Below the pieces are notes generated by a model that made no database searches, was not told the DNA's origin, and saw only the letters and a list, made by a program, of their open reading frames with translations. Positions 55,268 to 63,150 of a stretch of DNA of 64,000 nucleotides are shown here, piece after piece; the first letter of the stretch is position 1; each line of letters starts with the position of its first letter. This stretch comes from Xanthomonas sp. XNM01 (lineage in GTDB: Bacteria; Pseudomonadota; Gammaproteobacteria; Xanthomonadales; Xanthomonadaceae). Location: the NCBI RefSeq assembly GCF_014851915.1, contig NZ_JACVAP010000003.1:558001-622000 (forward strand). Direction: 5' to 3'. The translations under genes were made by a program, and so were the position numbers.

Positions 55268-56286
55268 TCCCGCTCGCGTTCCAGCGCGCCGAGGCGGTCG
55301 AGCAGGCGCTGGCCGCGCTGTCCCCGGCATGCAGGCCGGTGGCCGGCGGCACCAACCTGCTGGACCTGATGAAGCTGCAGATCATGCAGCCGCCCGCCCT
55401 GCTCGACATCAACCGGCTGCCGCTGGATGCGATCGAGGTGGCCGACGACGGCGGCCTGCGCCTGGGCGCCACCGCCCGCAATGCCGATACCGCCTACCAC
55501 CCGCTGGTGTCGCGCGACTATCCGCTGCTGACCGCGGCGATCCTCGCCGGCGCCTCGCCGCAGATCCGCAACATGGCCAGCAATGGCGGCAACCTGCTGC
55601 AGCGCACGCGCTGCAGCTACTTCTACGACCACGCCACGCCCTGCAACAAGCGCGATCCCGGCAGCGGCTGCTCCGCGCACGGCGGGCTGACCAAGTACCA
55701 CGCCATCCTCGGCGGCAGCGAGCACTGCATCGCCACCCATCCGTCCGACATGTGCGTGGCGCTGGCCGCGCTGGAGGCGCGCGTGCACGTGCGCAGCGCG
55801 CGCGGCGAGCGGGTGATCGCATTCGGCGATTTCCACCGCCTGCCCGGCGACACGCCCGACCGCGACAGCACGCTGGCGCCGGACGAGCTGATCGTGCACC
55901 TCGCCCTGCCGCCGGCCCCGCAGTTCGTCGCCCACAGCGCCTACCTGAAGATCCGCGAGCGGCTCTCGTACGCGTTCGCGCTGGTGTCGGTCGCCGCGGC
56001 GCTGGACATCGGCGAGGACGGCCGCATCCGCGAGGCGCGGCTGGCCCTGGGCGGCGTCGCCCACAAGCCATGGCGGCGCGCGGATGCCGAAGCGCTGCTG
56101 GCCGGTGCCACGCCCGGACGCGAGGCGTTCGAGGCGGCCGCCGAGCGCCTGCTCGCCGGCGCGCAGGTCGACGGCCAGAACGCCTTCAAGCCGGTCCTGG
56201 CGCGGCGCACCGTGGTGCGTGCGCTGGAAGCGGCCACCGCCGGCACCATCGACAACCGCGGCCATCGGCCGGAGGCCGCCGGATGA
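55264..56286 (+). CDS. paoB: Aldehyde/xanthine dehydrogenase, FAD subunit (PaoB-like)
   Basis: 340 residues. FAD-binding motif PVAGGTNLLDLMKLQ and NMASNGGNLLQRTRCSYFY at the second FAD site. Extra Cys residues (Cys in TRCSYFYD, TPCNKRD, SGCSAHGG) match the [4Fe-4S] cluster insert of PaoB. Follows the 2Fe-2S subunit by ATGA and overlaps the Moco subunit by ATGA. CO-dehydrogenase flavoprotein C-terminal domain follows (LKIRERLSYAFALVSVAAAL). Confidence 0.93.
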   Translation: MIPLAFQRAEAVEQALAALSPACRPVAGGTNLLDLMKLQIMQPPALLDINRLPLDAIEVADDGGLRLGATARNADTAYHPLVSRDYPLLTAAILAGASPQIRNMASNGGNLLQRTRCSYFYDHATPCNKRDPGSGCSAHGGLTKYHAILGGSEHCIATHPSDMCVALAALEARVHVRSARGERVIAFGDFHRLPGDTPDRDSTLAPDELIVHLALPPAPQFVAHSAYLKIRERLSYAFALVSVAAALDIGEDGRIREARLALGGVAHKPWRRADAEALLAGATPGREAFEAAAERLLAGAQVDGQNAFKPVLARRTVVRALEAATAGTIDNRGHRPEAAG

Positions 56287-58568
56287 ACGCACGCATCCTC
56301 GAACCGCAGTGGCCGGTGGCCGAACCGGGCACCGGGCATGTCCCCACCGGCACCGGCACGCCGCGCATCGATGGCCGCGCCAAGGTCACCGGCCAGGCCC
56401 GCTACGCCGCCGAGTGGCCGGCGCCGGACCTGGCGTGGGGCGTGGCGGTGAACAGCACGATCGCCAGGGGCGAGATCACAGGCTTCGCGCTCGATGCCGC
56501 GCGCGCGGTCCCGGGCGTGCTGGCGATCCTCACCCACCTGGACCGGCCGAAGATGCGCAGCCTCGGCCTGTTCTACAAGGACATGACCGCGCCGGCCGGC
56601 CGCCCGTTCCGGCCGCTGCACGATGCACGCGTGCTGTACAGCGGTCAGCCGGTCGCGCTGGTGCTGGCCGAGTCCTTCGAGGCCGCCCGGCACGCGGCCA
56701 GCCTGGTGCGGGTGCACTACGCGCAGGAGCCGCACGACACCAACCTGATGACCAGCCTGGATCGCGCCCACGCACCCAGGCCGCTCAAGGCCGGCTTCTC
56801 CGCGCCACCGTCGGACACCGGCGATCCGCAGACCGCGTTCGTCGACGCCGCCTGCCAGCACCAGGCCGACTACTACAACGGCGTCGAGCACCACAATCCG
56901 ATGGAGCTGTTCGCCACCACCGTGATCCGCGGCGACGACGGCCACCTGACCATCTACGACAAGACCCAGGGCTCGCAGAACAGCCGCTGGTACGTTTCTC
57001 ACGTCTTCGGGCTGTCCAAGGACAAGGTCACGGTGCGCAACCCCTACGTCGGCGGTGCGTTCGGTTCCGGACTGCGTCCGCAGTACCAGCTGCCGCTGGC
57101 GGTGATGGGCGCGCTGGCGCTGGAACGCTCGGTGCGGGTGGTGATGACCCGGCAGCAGATGTTCACCTTCGGACACCGCCCGGAGACGGTGCAGCGGATC
57201 AAGCTCGGCGCCGACCGCGACGGGCGGCTGCAGGCGATCTGGCACGAGGCCATCGCCGAGACCTCGCGGATCGAGGACTACGTCGAGGTGGTGGTGAACT
57301 GGAGCGGCCAGCTCTACCGCTGCGACAACGTGCACCTGGGCTACCGCCTGGTCGACCTGGACCAGTACACGCCGATCGACATGCGCGCGCCGGGCGCGGC
57401 GCACGGCATGCACGCGCTGGAAGTGGCGATGGACGAGCTCAGCTACGAAGTCGGCATCGATCCGCTGGAGCTGCGGCTGCGCAACTACGCCGAGACCAAC
57501 CCGGCCGACGGCAAGCCGTTTTCGACCAAGGCATTGCGCGACTGCTACCGCCAGGGCGCCGAGCGCTTCGGCTGGGCACGACGGCCGCTGCAGCCGCGCG
57601 CGCGCCGCGAGGGCCACGAGTGGGTCGGCTGGGGCATGGCCACCGGGCAATGGGACGCGATGCAGATGTTCGCGCGCGCCGAGGCGGTGCTGCACGCCGA
57701 TGGCCGCCTGGTGGTGTCCAGCGCGGCCAGCGACATCGGCACCGGCACCTACACGGTCATGGCGATGATCGCCGCCGAGGCGCTGGGCCTGCCGCTGGAG
57801 CAGGTCACCTTCGTCCTGGGCGACTCGACCCTGCCGGTCGCGCCGATCGAGGGCGGCTCCTCGCACGTGACCACGGTCGGCTCGGCCGTGCACGGCGCCT
57901 GCCAGAAGCTGTGCCGCGAACTGCTGGCGCTGGCGCGGCGCATGCGCGGCAGCGCGCTGTCGCGTGCCAGGCTGGAGGACGTGGTCTTCGCCGGTGGACG
58001 CATCGCCCTGCGCGATGATCCGTCCACCGGCATCGCCCTGGATGACCTCATGCGCACGGCCGGCAAGGAACGGCTCGATGCGAAGTACCTGCTGCTGCCC
58101 AACCTGCCCAGGCAGCGCAAGTACGTGCGCGCCACCCACAGCGCGGTGTTCGTGGAGGTGCGCGTGGACGAGGAGCTGGGCACGGTGCGGGTCACCCGCG
58201 TGGTCAGCGCGATCGCGGCCGGCCGCATCCTCAACCCGGTCACCGCGCGCAGCCAGATCGTCGGCGGCGTGGTCTGGGGCATCGGCGCGGCGCTGCACGA
58301 GCACACCGAATCCGATCACCGTTTCGGCCGCTTCATGAACCGCGACCTGGCCCAGTACCACGTGTCGGCCAACGCCGACATCCACGACATCGACGTGCTG
58401 TTCGTCGAGGAGGACGACCGCGTGGTCAGCAGCCTGGGCGCGAAGGGCGTCGGCGAGATCGGCCTGGTCGGCGTGTCCGCCGCGGTCTGCAACGCGATCT
58501 TCCATGCCACCGGCAACCGGATCCGCAGCACGCCGATCCTGCCGTGGATGGTGATGCGGCAGGAGTGA
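56283..58568 (+). CDS. paoC: Aldehyde/xanthine dehydrogenase, molybdopterin subunit (PaoC-like)
   Basis: 761 residues. Aldehyde-oxidase N-terminal hammerhead (GRAKVTGQARYAAEWPAPDL) and Moco domain: NPYVGGAFGSGLRPQYQLPL, MRAPGAAHGMHALEVAMDEL, GWGMATGQWDAM, and the catalytic Glu in AKGVGEIGLVGVSAAV near the C-terminus. Expected to oxidise aldehydes to acids using a molybdenum cytosine-dinucleotide cofactor and pass electrons through the two clusters and FAD. No PaoD/MocA-like cofactor-insertion gene is beside it in the window. GAT-type codons and base composition match neighbours. Confidence 0.93.
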   Translation: MNARILEPQWPVAEPGTGHVPTGTGTPRIDGRAKVTGQARYAAEWPAPDLAWGVAVNSTIARGEITGFALDAARAVPGVLAILTHLDRPKMRSLGLFYKDMTAPAGRPFRPLHDARVLYSGQPVALVLAESFEAARHAASLVRVHYAQEPHDTNLMTSLDRAHAPRPLKAGFSAPPSDTGDPQTAFVDAACQHQADYYNGVEHHNPMELFATTVIRGDDGHLTIYDKTQGSQNSRWYVSHVFGLSKDKVTVRNPYVGGAFGSGLRPQYQLPLAVMGALALERSVRVVMTRQQMFTFGHRPETVQRIKLGADRDGRLQAIWHEAIAETSRIEDYVEVVVNWSGQLYRCDNVHLGYRLVDLDQYTPIDMRAPGAAHGMHALEVAMDELSYEVGIDPLELRLRNYAETNPADGKPFSTKALRDCYRQGAERFGWARRPLQPRARREGHEWVGWGMATGQWDAMQMFARAEAVLHADGRLVVSSAASDIGTGTYTVMAMIAAEALGLPLEQVTFVLGDSTLPVAPIEGGSSHVTTVGSAVHGACQKLCRELLALARRMRGSALSRARLEDVVFAGGRIALRDDPSTGIALDDLMRTAGKERLDAKYLLLPNLPRQRKYVRATHSAVFVEVRVDEELGTVRVTRVVSAIAAGRILNPVTARSQIVGGVVWGIGAALHEHTESDHRFGRFMNRDLAQYHVSANADIHDIDVLFVEEDDRVVSSLGAKGVGEIGLVGVSAAVCNAIFHATGNRIRSTPILPWMVMRQE

Positions 58569-58613
58569 GCCGGCACCGGCCGTGCGCCGCGGGCCGCCGC
58601 GGCGCGCGGCGCC

Positions 58614-59438
58614 TCAGGGCAGTCCGGCGTCGACCAGCATGCGCAGGCCGCCCGGGGTGGACACCACGTCCAGCAGCGCGGCGGTCTCGCTGTCGGGCAG
58701 ACCGCCGATGTCGCCGGGGCGGTACTTCATCTGGAAGGTGCTGATCACGTCGCGCGTGGCCGGATCCAGTTCGCCGCCCTGCGGCACCCGGTAGCCGACC
58801 GCGGCGAGCCGCTGCTGGAACCACGCCACATCCGGCAGCGGGCCGGCCTGGTAGTGCGCCAGCTTCGCCGCGACCTGGGCCTGGTCCGGCCACGGGATCA
58901 GCCCGGCTTCGGCGAACTGCTTCCAAGGGAACAACGGACCGGGGTCCTGCTTGCGGCCGGGCGCGATGTCGGCGTGGCCGAGGACGTGTTCGGGGCGGAT
59001 GCCGTGGCGGGCGACGATGTCCTTCGACAGCGCGATCACCTGGTCGATCTGCGCCTGCGGATACGGCGCATAGACGCGACCGGCCGGCGTGTCCACATAC
59101 CCGGGATTGACGATCTCGATGCCGACCGAGCCGGCGTTGAGCATGCTCGCGCCGGCCCAGTAGCTGTCGCCGGCGTGGCGTGCCATCCGGCCTTCGTCGA
59201 CCAGGCGGTAGATCTCCACCGGCGTGTCGCGCACCAGGTAGTGCGAGGACACGCCGCGCGGCGAGCGGGTCAGGATCTCCAGCGAATCGGGGAAATCGGC
59301 GACGGTGTAATGCAGCACCAGGTACTGCACGCGGCTGTGCTGGTTCTGCGAGACGTGGCGGTCATCGATGCGCAGCCCCTGCGAGGCGCAGGCGGACAGC
59401 AGCAGTGCGGCTGTGATGGTGACAAGCAGGCGGTGCAT
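58614..59438 (-). CDS. N-acetylmuramoyl-L-alanine amidase, lipoprotein (AmiD-like)
   Basis: 274 residues. Lipoprotein signal MHRLLVTITAALLLSACASQ. Amidase_2 domain: YLVLHYTVADF with zinc His, SSHYLVRDTPVEIYRLVDEG, RMARHAGDSYWAG, SVGIEIVNPG, and HVLGHADIAPGRKQDPGPLF with the second zinc His and Asp. C-terminal peptidoglycan-binding domain (VAWFQQRLAAVGYRVPQGGE). It cleaves the amide between MurNAc and the peptide during wall recycling. Single gene. Confidence 0.94.
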   Translation of the reverse strand: MHRLLVTITAALLLSACASQGLRIDDRHVSQNQHSRVQYLVLHYTVADFPDSLEILTRSPRGVSSHYLVRDTPVEIYRLVDEGRMARHAGDSYWAGASMLNAGSVGIEIVNPGYVDTPAGRVYAPYPQAQIDQVIALSKDIVARHGIRPEHVLGHADIAPGRKQDPGPLFPWKQFAEAGLIPWPDQAQVAAKLAHYQAGPLPDVAWFQQRLAAVGYRVPQGGELDPATRDVISTFQMKYRPGDIGGLPDSETAALLDVVSTPGGLRMLVDAGLP

Positions 59439-59511
59439 GGCAGAGAACGTGCTGGGCGGATCTGCCACCTTACACGCGCGGCCCGATGCGGCGACAGCAG
59501 TGCCCGCCGGC

Positions 59512-59916
59512 TCAGCGCCAGCGCTCACCGCGTGCCACCAGATACCGCTGGATCACATACCGCCACGGCAGCACGATCGGCACCAGCACCACACCCAGCA
59601 TGCAGGCGAACAGGTTCTCCCAGCCGGTCTGATCCAGCCCGGGCCCCAGCCATGCCGGCAATGCGAAGCACAACACCCAGACCAGCTTCCAGGCCAGCTC
59701 GAACAGCAGCAGCGGCAGCATCTGCAGCGGATGGCGCAGGCCCAACAGCGACACCAGCGCCAGTGCGCCGAGCATCGCCCGCACGATGCTGCGCGAATCG
59801 GTCAACAGTTCGGGCGGTGCGACGATCAGCGGCCACACGGTCAGCCCCAGACCGATGGCGATCAGCAGATACATCGCGCGCAGCAGGTGCAGGCGCAGCA
59901 GGGAGACATCGGCCAC
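59512..59916 (-). CDS. Small integral membrane protein of unknown function
   Basis: 134 residues assuming a GTG start (VADVSLLRLHLLR); an ATG in the frame at 59976 would add an Arg/Pro-rich lead. Four helices: YLLIAIGLGLTVWPLIVAPP, IVRAMLGALALVSLLGL, MLPLLLFELAWKLVWVLCF and LFACMLGVVLVPIVLPW. Trp/Arg-rich C-terminus. No family recognised. Confidence 0.65.
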   Translation of the reverse strand: MADVSLLRLHLLRAMYLLIAIGLGLTVWPLIVAPPELLTDSRSIVRAMLGALALVSLLGLRHPLQMLPLLLFELAWKLVWVLCFALPAWLGPGLDQTGWENLFACMLGVVLVPIVLPWRYVIQRYLVARGERWR

Positions 59917-60024
59917 GCTGACTCTCACGGGTCGGGAAGATGCCCGCAGTCTTGCAGGCCACCGGGGCTCCACCATGTGCCGGAAGCCCTGCGACTTCCA
60001 GCACATGCCAGCCGGATCGCCGGA

Positions 60025-61092
60025 TCAGCCGATGGTCTCGACCACCTCGCCCTGCTGGTTGCGGATGTGGGTCTGCACCACCTCGAAGGTCAGCTCAGGC
60101 ACGCCCGGCAGCGTGTAACGGCCAGCCACCGGCGGCACCGCGGCGGCCAGCGCCTGCACCGACGCCGGATCCAGGGTCACCTCGAGGTCGTCGCCATCGA
60201 CCCTGGCCGAGAACGTCCTGCCGGGCACGAAACGCACCTTCGCGGTCCTGCCGATCAGCGCGAACGGCCGCTCGAACGGCAGCCGCAGCAGCAGCAGGTC
60301 GACGATCACCGGCACCTGGCGCGCACCGACGCGCAGGCTCCAGGCATCGCCGCGCAGCAGTCGCTTGTGCCGCTCCCAGCCGAGCTCGTCGACGAACAGG
60401 AAGCCGGTGGAAGAGCCCTCCTCGCGGGTGCCCTGCTCCAGCAATGCCGCCACCGCCGGGTCGGCCAGCAGATCGCCGCGCGCCAGGTCGGTGACATGCA
60501 GCGGCAGCCGCTCGCCGAACGCGGCCAGCGCCTTGCGCCCCGACCAGCGCATCAGCGCCAGCTCCTCCGGCTCGGTGATGCCGACCACCTGCAGGAAATC
60601 GACGCGGCCGTTCGGTGTCTGCATCGTGCCCAGCTCGGCATCCTCGACGAAGGCGATCGCGCGGATCTTCGTGTCGTTCTCCAGCGCGATCGGGCCATTG
60701 AGGTTCATGTAGTGGCCTGCATCGAAGGTGTTGCCGCTCTGGAACACGTAGCGCGCGATGTTCTGCAGGAAGTTCAGCGCCCACATCGGCGGCTCGTCGG
60801 TGGCCACGTCGGCGGCGAGCCGGAAGCTCAGCTCGAACCCGAAGCCGCTGACCTCCGGGTCGTCGCTTTCCTTGTCGTACAGCTCGGAGAACCCGTAGGT
60901 GACGAAGTGCCAGTGCGGTACCGGCGCATCGCGCCAGTACGCGCTGATGCCCTGAAGCGGGTCGTTGCCGCCCAGCATCGCCGGAATGGCGCTGCCGTAA
61001 TGCCGCGGGCGCTGCGCACCGTAGATCGGCGCCAGCGCGGCGTCGATGGCGTCCCAGCCATGCGCCGGCGGGTCCTGCTCGTGTTCGGTCAT
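60025..61092 (-). CDS. SUFU (Suppressor of fused)-domain protein
   Basis: 355 residues. HWHFVTYGFSELYDKESDDP, GFGFELSFRLAADV, PPMWALNFLQNIARYVFQSG and GHYMNLNGPIALENDTKIRA fit the SUFU domain, seen in bacteria often as immunity-like or accessory protein. The C-terminal 120 residues (FLFVDELGWERHKRLL and TLPGVPELTFEVVQTHIRNQ) extend beyond the SUFU region. No toxin gene is beside it. It is followed (upstream) by a membrane protein and a secreted protein on the same strand. Confidence 0.87.
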   Translation of the reverse strand: MTEHEQDPPAHGWDAIDAALAPIYGAQRPRHYGSAIPAMLGGNDPLQGISAYWRDAPVPHWHFVTYGFSELYDKESDDPEVSGFGFELSFRLAADVATDEPPMWALNFLQNIARYVFQSGNTFDAGHYMNLNGPIALENDTKIRAIAFVEDAELGTMQTPNGRVDFLQVVGITEPEELALMRWSGRKALAAFGERLPLHVTDLARGDLLADPAVAALLEQGTREEGSSTGFLFVDELGWERHKRLLRGDAWSLRVGARQVPVIVDLLLLRLPFERPFALIGRTAKVRFVPGRTFSARVDGDDLEVTLDPASVQALAAAVPPVAGRYTLPGVPELTFEVVQTHIRNQQGEVVETIG

Positions 61093-61152
61093 GCGTGCGT
61101 GTCCTCTGGAAGGAAGTCGAACGGTACCGGCATCCCGTGTCGAAAGGGTGTA

Positions 61153-61830
61153 TCAGCGCCGTGCGCGCGTCCCGGTCGGTTCGAGCGGCAGCCGCCAGCC
61201 CCACATCCGCGCGACGGCGACCAGCGCGAAGTACAGAAGCCCCGCAACGGCCACGGTCTGCGGCTGCTCGACCCACAGGCCTCCGCCCTGCAGGCCCGAC
61301 GCCGCGACCACCTCCGGCGTCAGCCCAAGCCGCGGCAGCGGCAGCAGCGCGGTCGTCAGGCAGGCACCCACATAGGCGAGCGAGGCCAGCGCCCAGTCCG
61401 ACAGCAACTGCCGGCGCGCATCGCCGGCCGGCGGCCGTACCAGCAGCCACAGCTTGCCCAGCAGCAGCCAGGCGAAGGCGAGCAGCGGCCAGAGCGCCTG
61501 GAACATCCAGGCCCACACCGCGACGAACAGCAGATAGACCAGCACCAGGCCGGCCAGCCCGCGCCACCGCGCCGGCACGCCACCGCCCGCGGACAGCGCG
61601 CGCGTGCCGAGCATCGCCGTGGCATGCAGCAGGATGAACTCCACCGCCATCACCGCCACCGCGGTCTGCAGTGCCTGGTCGGGCAGCCAGTGCGGCGCCC
61701 ACCACAGCAGCAGGAAACCGGCCGCGGTCGCCGCATCCGGAACCGCGCCTGCCGCGCGCACCAGACGCGCAGGCCGGTGGTGCGGTACGGCCGGGTGCCG
61801 GGGCGGCACATGTTCCGCATCCGTCGGCAT
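61153..61830 (-). CDS. Membrane protein of unknown function
   Basis: 225 residues. Basic, Pro-rich N-terminus, then five helices: AATAAGFLLLWWAPHW, AVAVMAVEFILLHATAM, LAGLVLVYLLFVAVWAWMFQ, LLAFAWLLLGKLWLLV, and AVAGLLYFALVAVARMW at the end. GTRARR at the C-terminus. Starts 8 bp after the end of the next gene and 60 bp before the SUFU gene, so the three minus-strand genes could be co-transcribed. Confidence 0.7.
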   Translation of the reverse strand: MPTDAEHVPPRHPAVPHHRPARLVRAAGAVPDAATAAGFLLLWWAPHWLPDQALQTAVAVMAVEFILLHATAMLGTRALSAGGGVPARWRGLAGLVLVYLLFVAVWAWMFQALWPLLAFAWLLLGKLWLLVRPPAGDARRQLLSDWALASLAYVGACLTTALLPLPRLGLTPEVVAASGLQGGGLWVEQPQTVAVAGLLYFALVAVARMWGWRLPLEPTGTRARR

Positions 61831-61838
61831 GCGCGTGC

Positions 61839-62360
61839 TCAGTCGTCGCCCGACGTGGACGCGTCGGGGGCGACATGCTCGATCACGACCACGCGGCCTT
61901 CGCGTTCGCAGTCGGCGATGCCGGCCTCCACATTGCGGCGCGTCTCCAGGAACGTGCTGCCGCCGGTGTCGTCGCCCTCGACCACGCCGGTCACCAGATC
62001 GACGCCCTTGTGGATGTACCAGGCCAGCGCGGTCTCGTCCCAGCTGCCCGGCCCGTACCAGCGCACGATCAGCCGGCCCTCGCGCCAGTGCGCCGAGACG
62101 AATTCATGCCCGTCGGGCCAGCGGTAGCCCAGCAGGCAGACATGGTGCGGCCCGGGTGCCGCGTCCCGGTACGCCAGCAGCCGCTTCAGGTCGGCCTCCG
62201 GCACGGCCCAGCGCTGATCGGCCAGCGGATCGAACCGCACGTGCGGCCGGGCGTAGAGCGAGGGCGCGTCCGGCGCCGTGGCGGCCGCGGCCGCCGTGCA
62301 CCCCAGCACTGCGGCGAACACCGCCGCCCCGCGTCCCGCATGCTTCCGTTTCCCGCGCAT
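61839..62360 (-). CDS. Secreted hypothetical protein
   Basis: 173 residues. Signal peptide near GRGAAVFAAVLGCTAAAAAT. Mature part has RWAVPEADLKRLLAYRDAAP, HHVCLLGYRWPDGHEFVSAHW, LIVRWYGPGSWDETALAWYI, RRNVEAGIADCEREGRVVVI. Two Cys. No family recognised. The start is the ATG giving MRGKRKHAG. Confidence 0.65.
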   Translation of the reverse strand: MRGKRKHAGRGAAVFAAVLGCTAAAAATAPDAPSLYARPHVRFDPLADQRWAVPEADLKRLLAYRDAAPGPHHVCLLGYRWPDGHEFVSAHWREGRLIVRWYGPGSWDETALAWYIHKGVDLVTGVVEGDDTGGSTFLETRRNVEAGIADCEREGRVVVIEHVAPDASTSGDD

Positions 62361-63150
62361 CGCAGCTCCGTTCTCGACCCGCCTGGCGGCGCGGGAGCGG
62401 CGCTCCTGCGGCGGGCGGGCGCCCATCTTCGGCGCTGGCGTGGCGGCGCGTCCACGCTCCGGCGCCACCGGCGATGCGGCGTCGCACGCACAGCGCCGCA
62501 TCGCCGCTCAGCGCCTCGCCGCTGCCGCTGGCCGGGCGCCGGATCGGCGGCCATCCTGTCGTGGCACCCTGCGGGTCCGGCACGCCGTGCCGCGCGCGAG
62601 GCGTTGAGAACGCTGGGGAACGCAGGTGATCGGGTTCGAGCTGCGTGTCCATGGCCAGCCGCTCGCGTGAGCCGGGGCGGGCCGGGGCGGACGACCCGGG
62701 CGTGCCGGCTTACACGCTGACCGCACACGGCGTACCCGGCACCGCCTCGCCCTGCACCGCGGACCGGGCCGACGGCGTGCGGCTGGAGTCCAGGCCTTAC
62801 CGGCCCGGCGCCACGGCTCGTCGGGCGCGACGGCGGGCACCGCCGCCGGCATGAGGCGCGGCTGGGAAGGCGACGAGATCACCCTCCGGGTCGTCGAGCG
62901 CGACGACCCCGCCGCTGCACCGGTGAACGCCGGCGCCTGATCGCGACGGCACGCACACGATCGCGCCCGCCAGCCAGCGTATGGGCCGCGGCAGCGACGC
63001 GACGCCCTCCGCCCTCCGCCCGTCGCCCTTCGGCGACAGCGCGACAGCGCGACAGCGCCACGTCGCGCCGATCCACTGGGACGTCGGGCCGACGTACCGC
63101 CCCGGCGCGAGCGCACTACAATGCGCGCCCCCCGTTCCGCAGCCGTACCC
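62361..63150. other. Gene-poor stretch with a possible gene remnant
   Basis: No convincing gene in about 0.8 kb. A plus-strand open frame (62645-62854) is Arg/Pro-rich and overlaps by ATGA with a 29-codon frame (62851-62940) starting MRRGWEGDEITLRVVERDDP, which reads more like protein. This could be the eroded end of a gene with a frameshift. A GCGACA-type tandem repeat (GACAGCGC x3 near 63040-63058) precedes the ParB-like gene. Confidence 0.5.

Noticed and set aside
62645-62854. 69-codon plus-strand frame starting MASRSREPG
   Set aside because: Low-complexity Arg/Pro/Ala, no Shine-Dalgarno, no conserved pattern. Kept only as part of the possible remnant.
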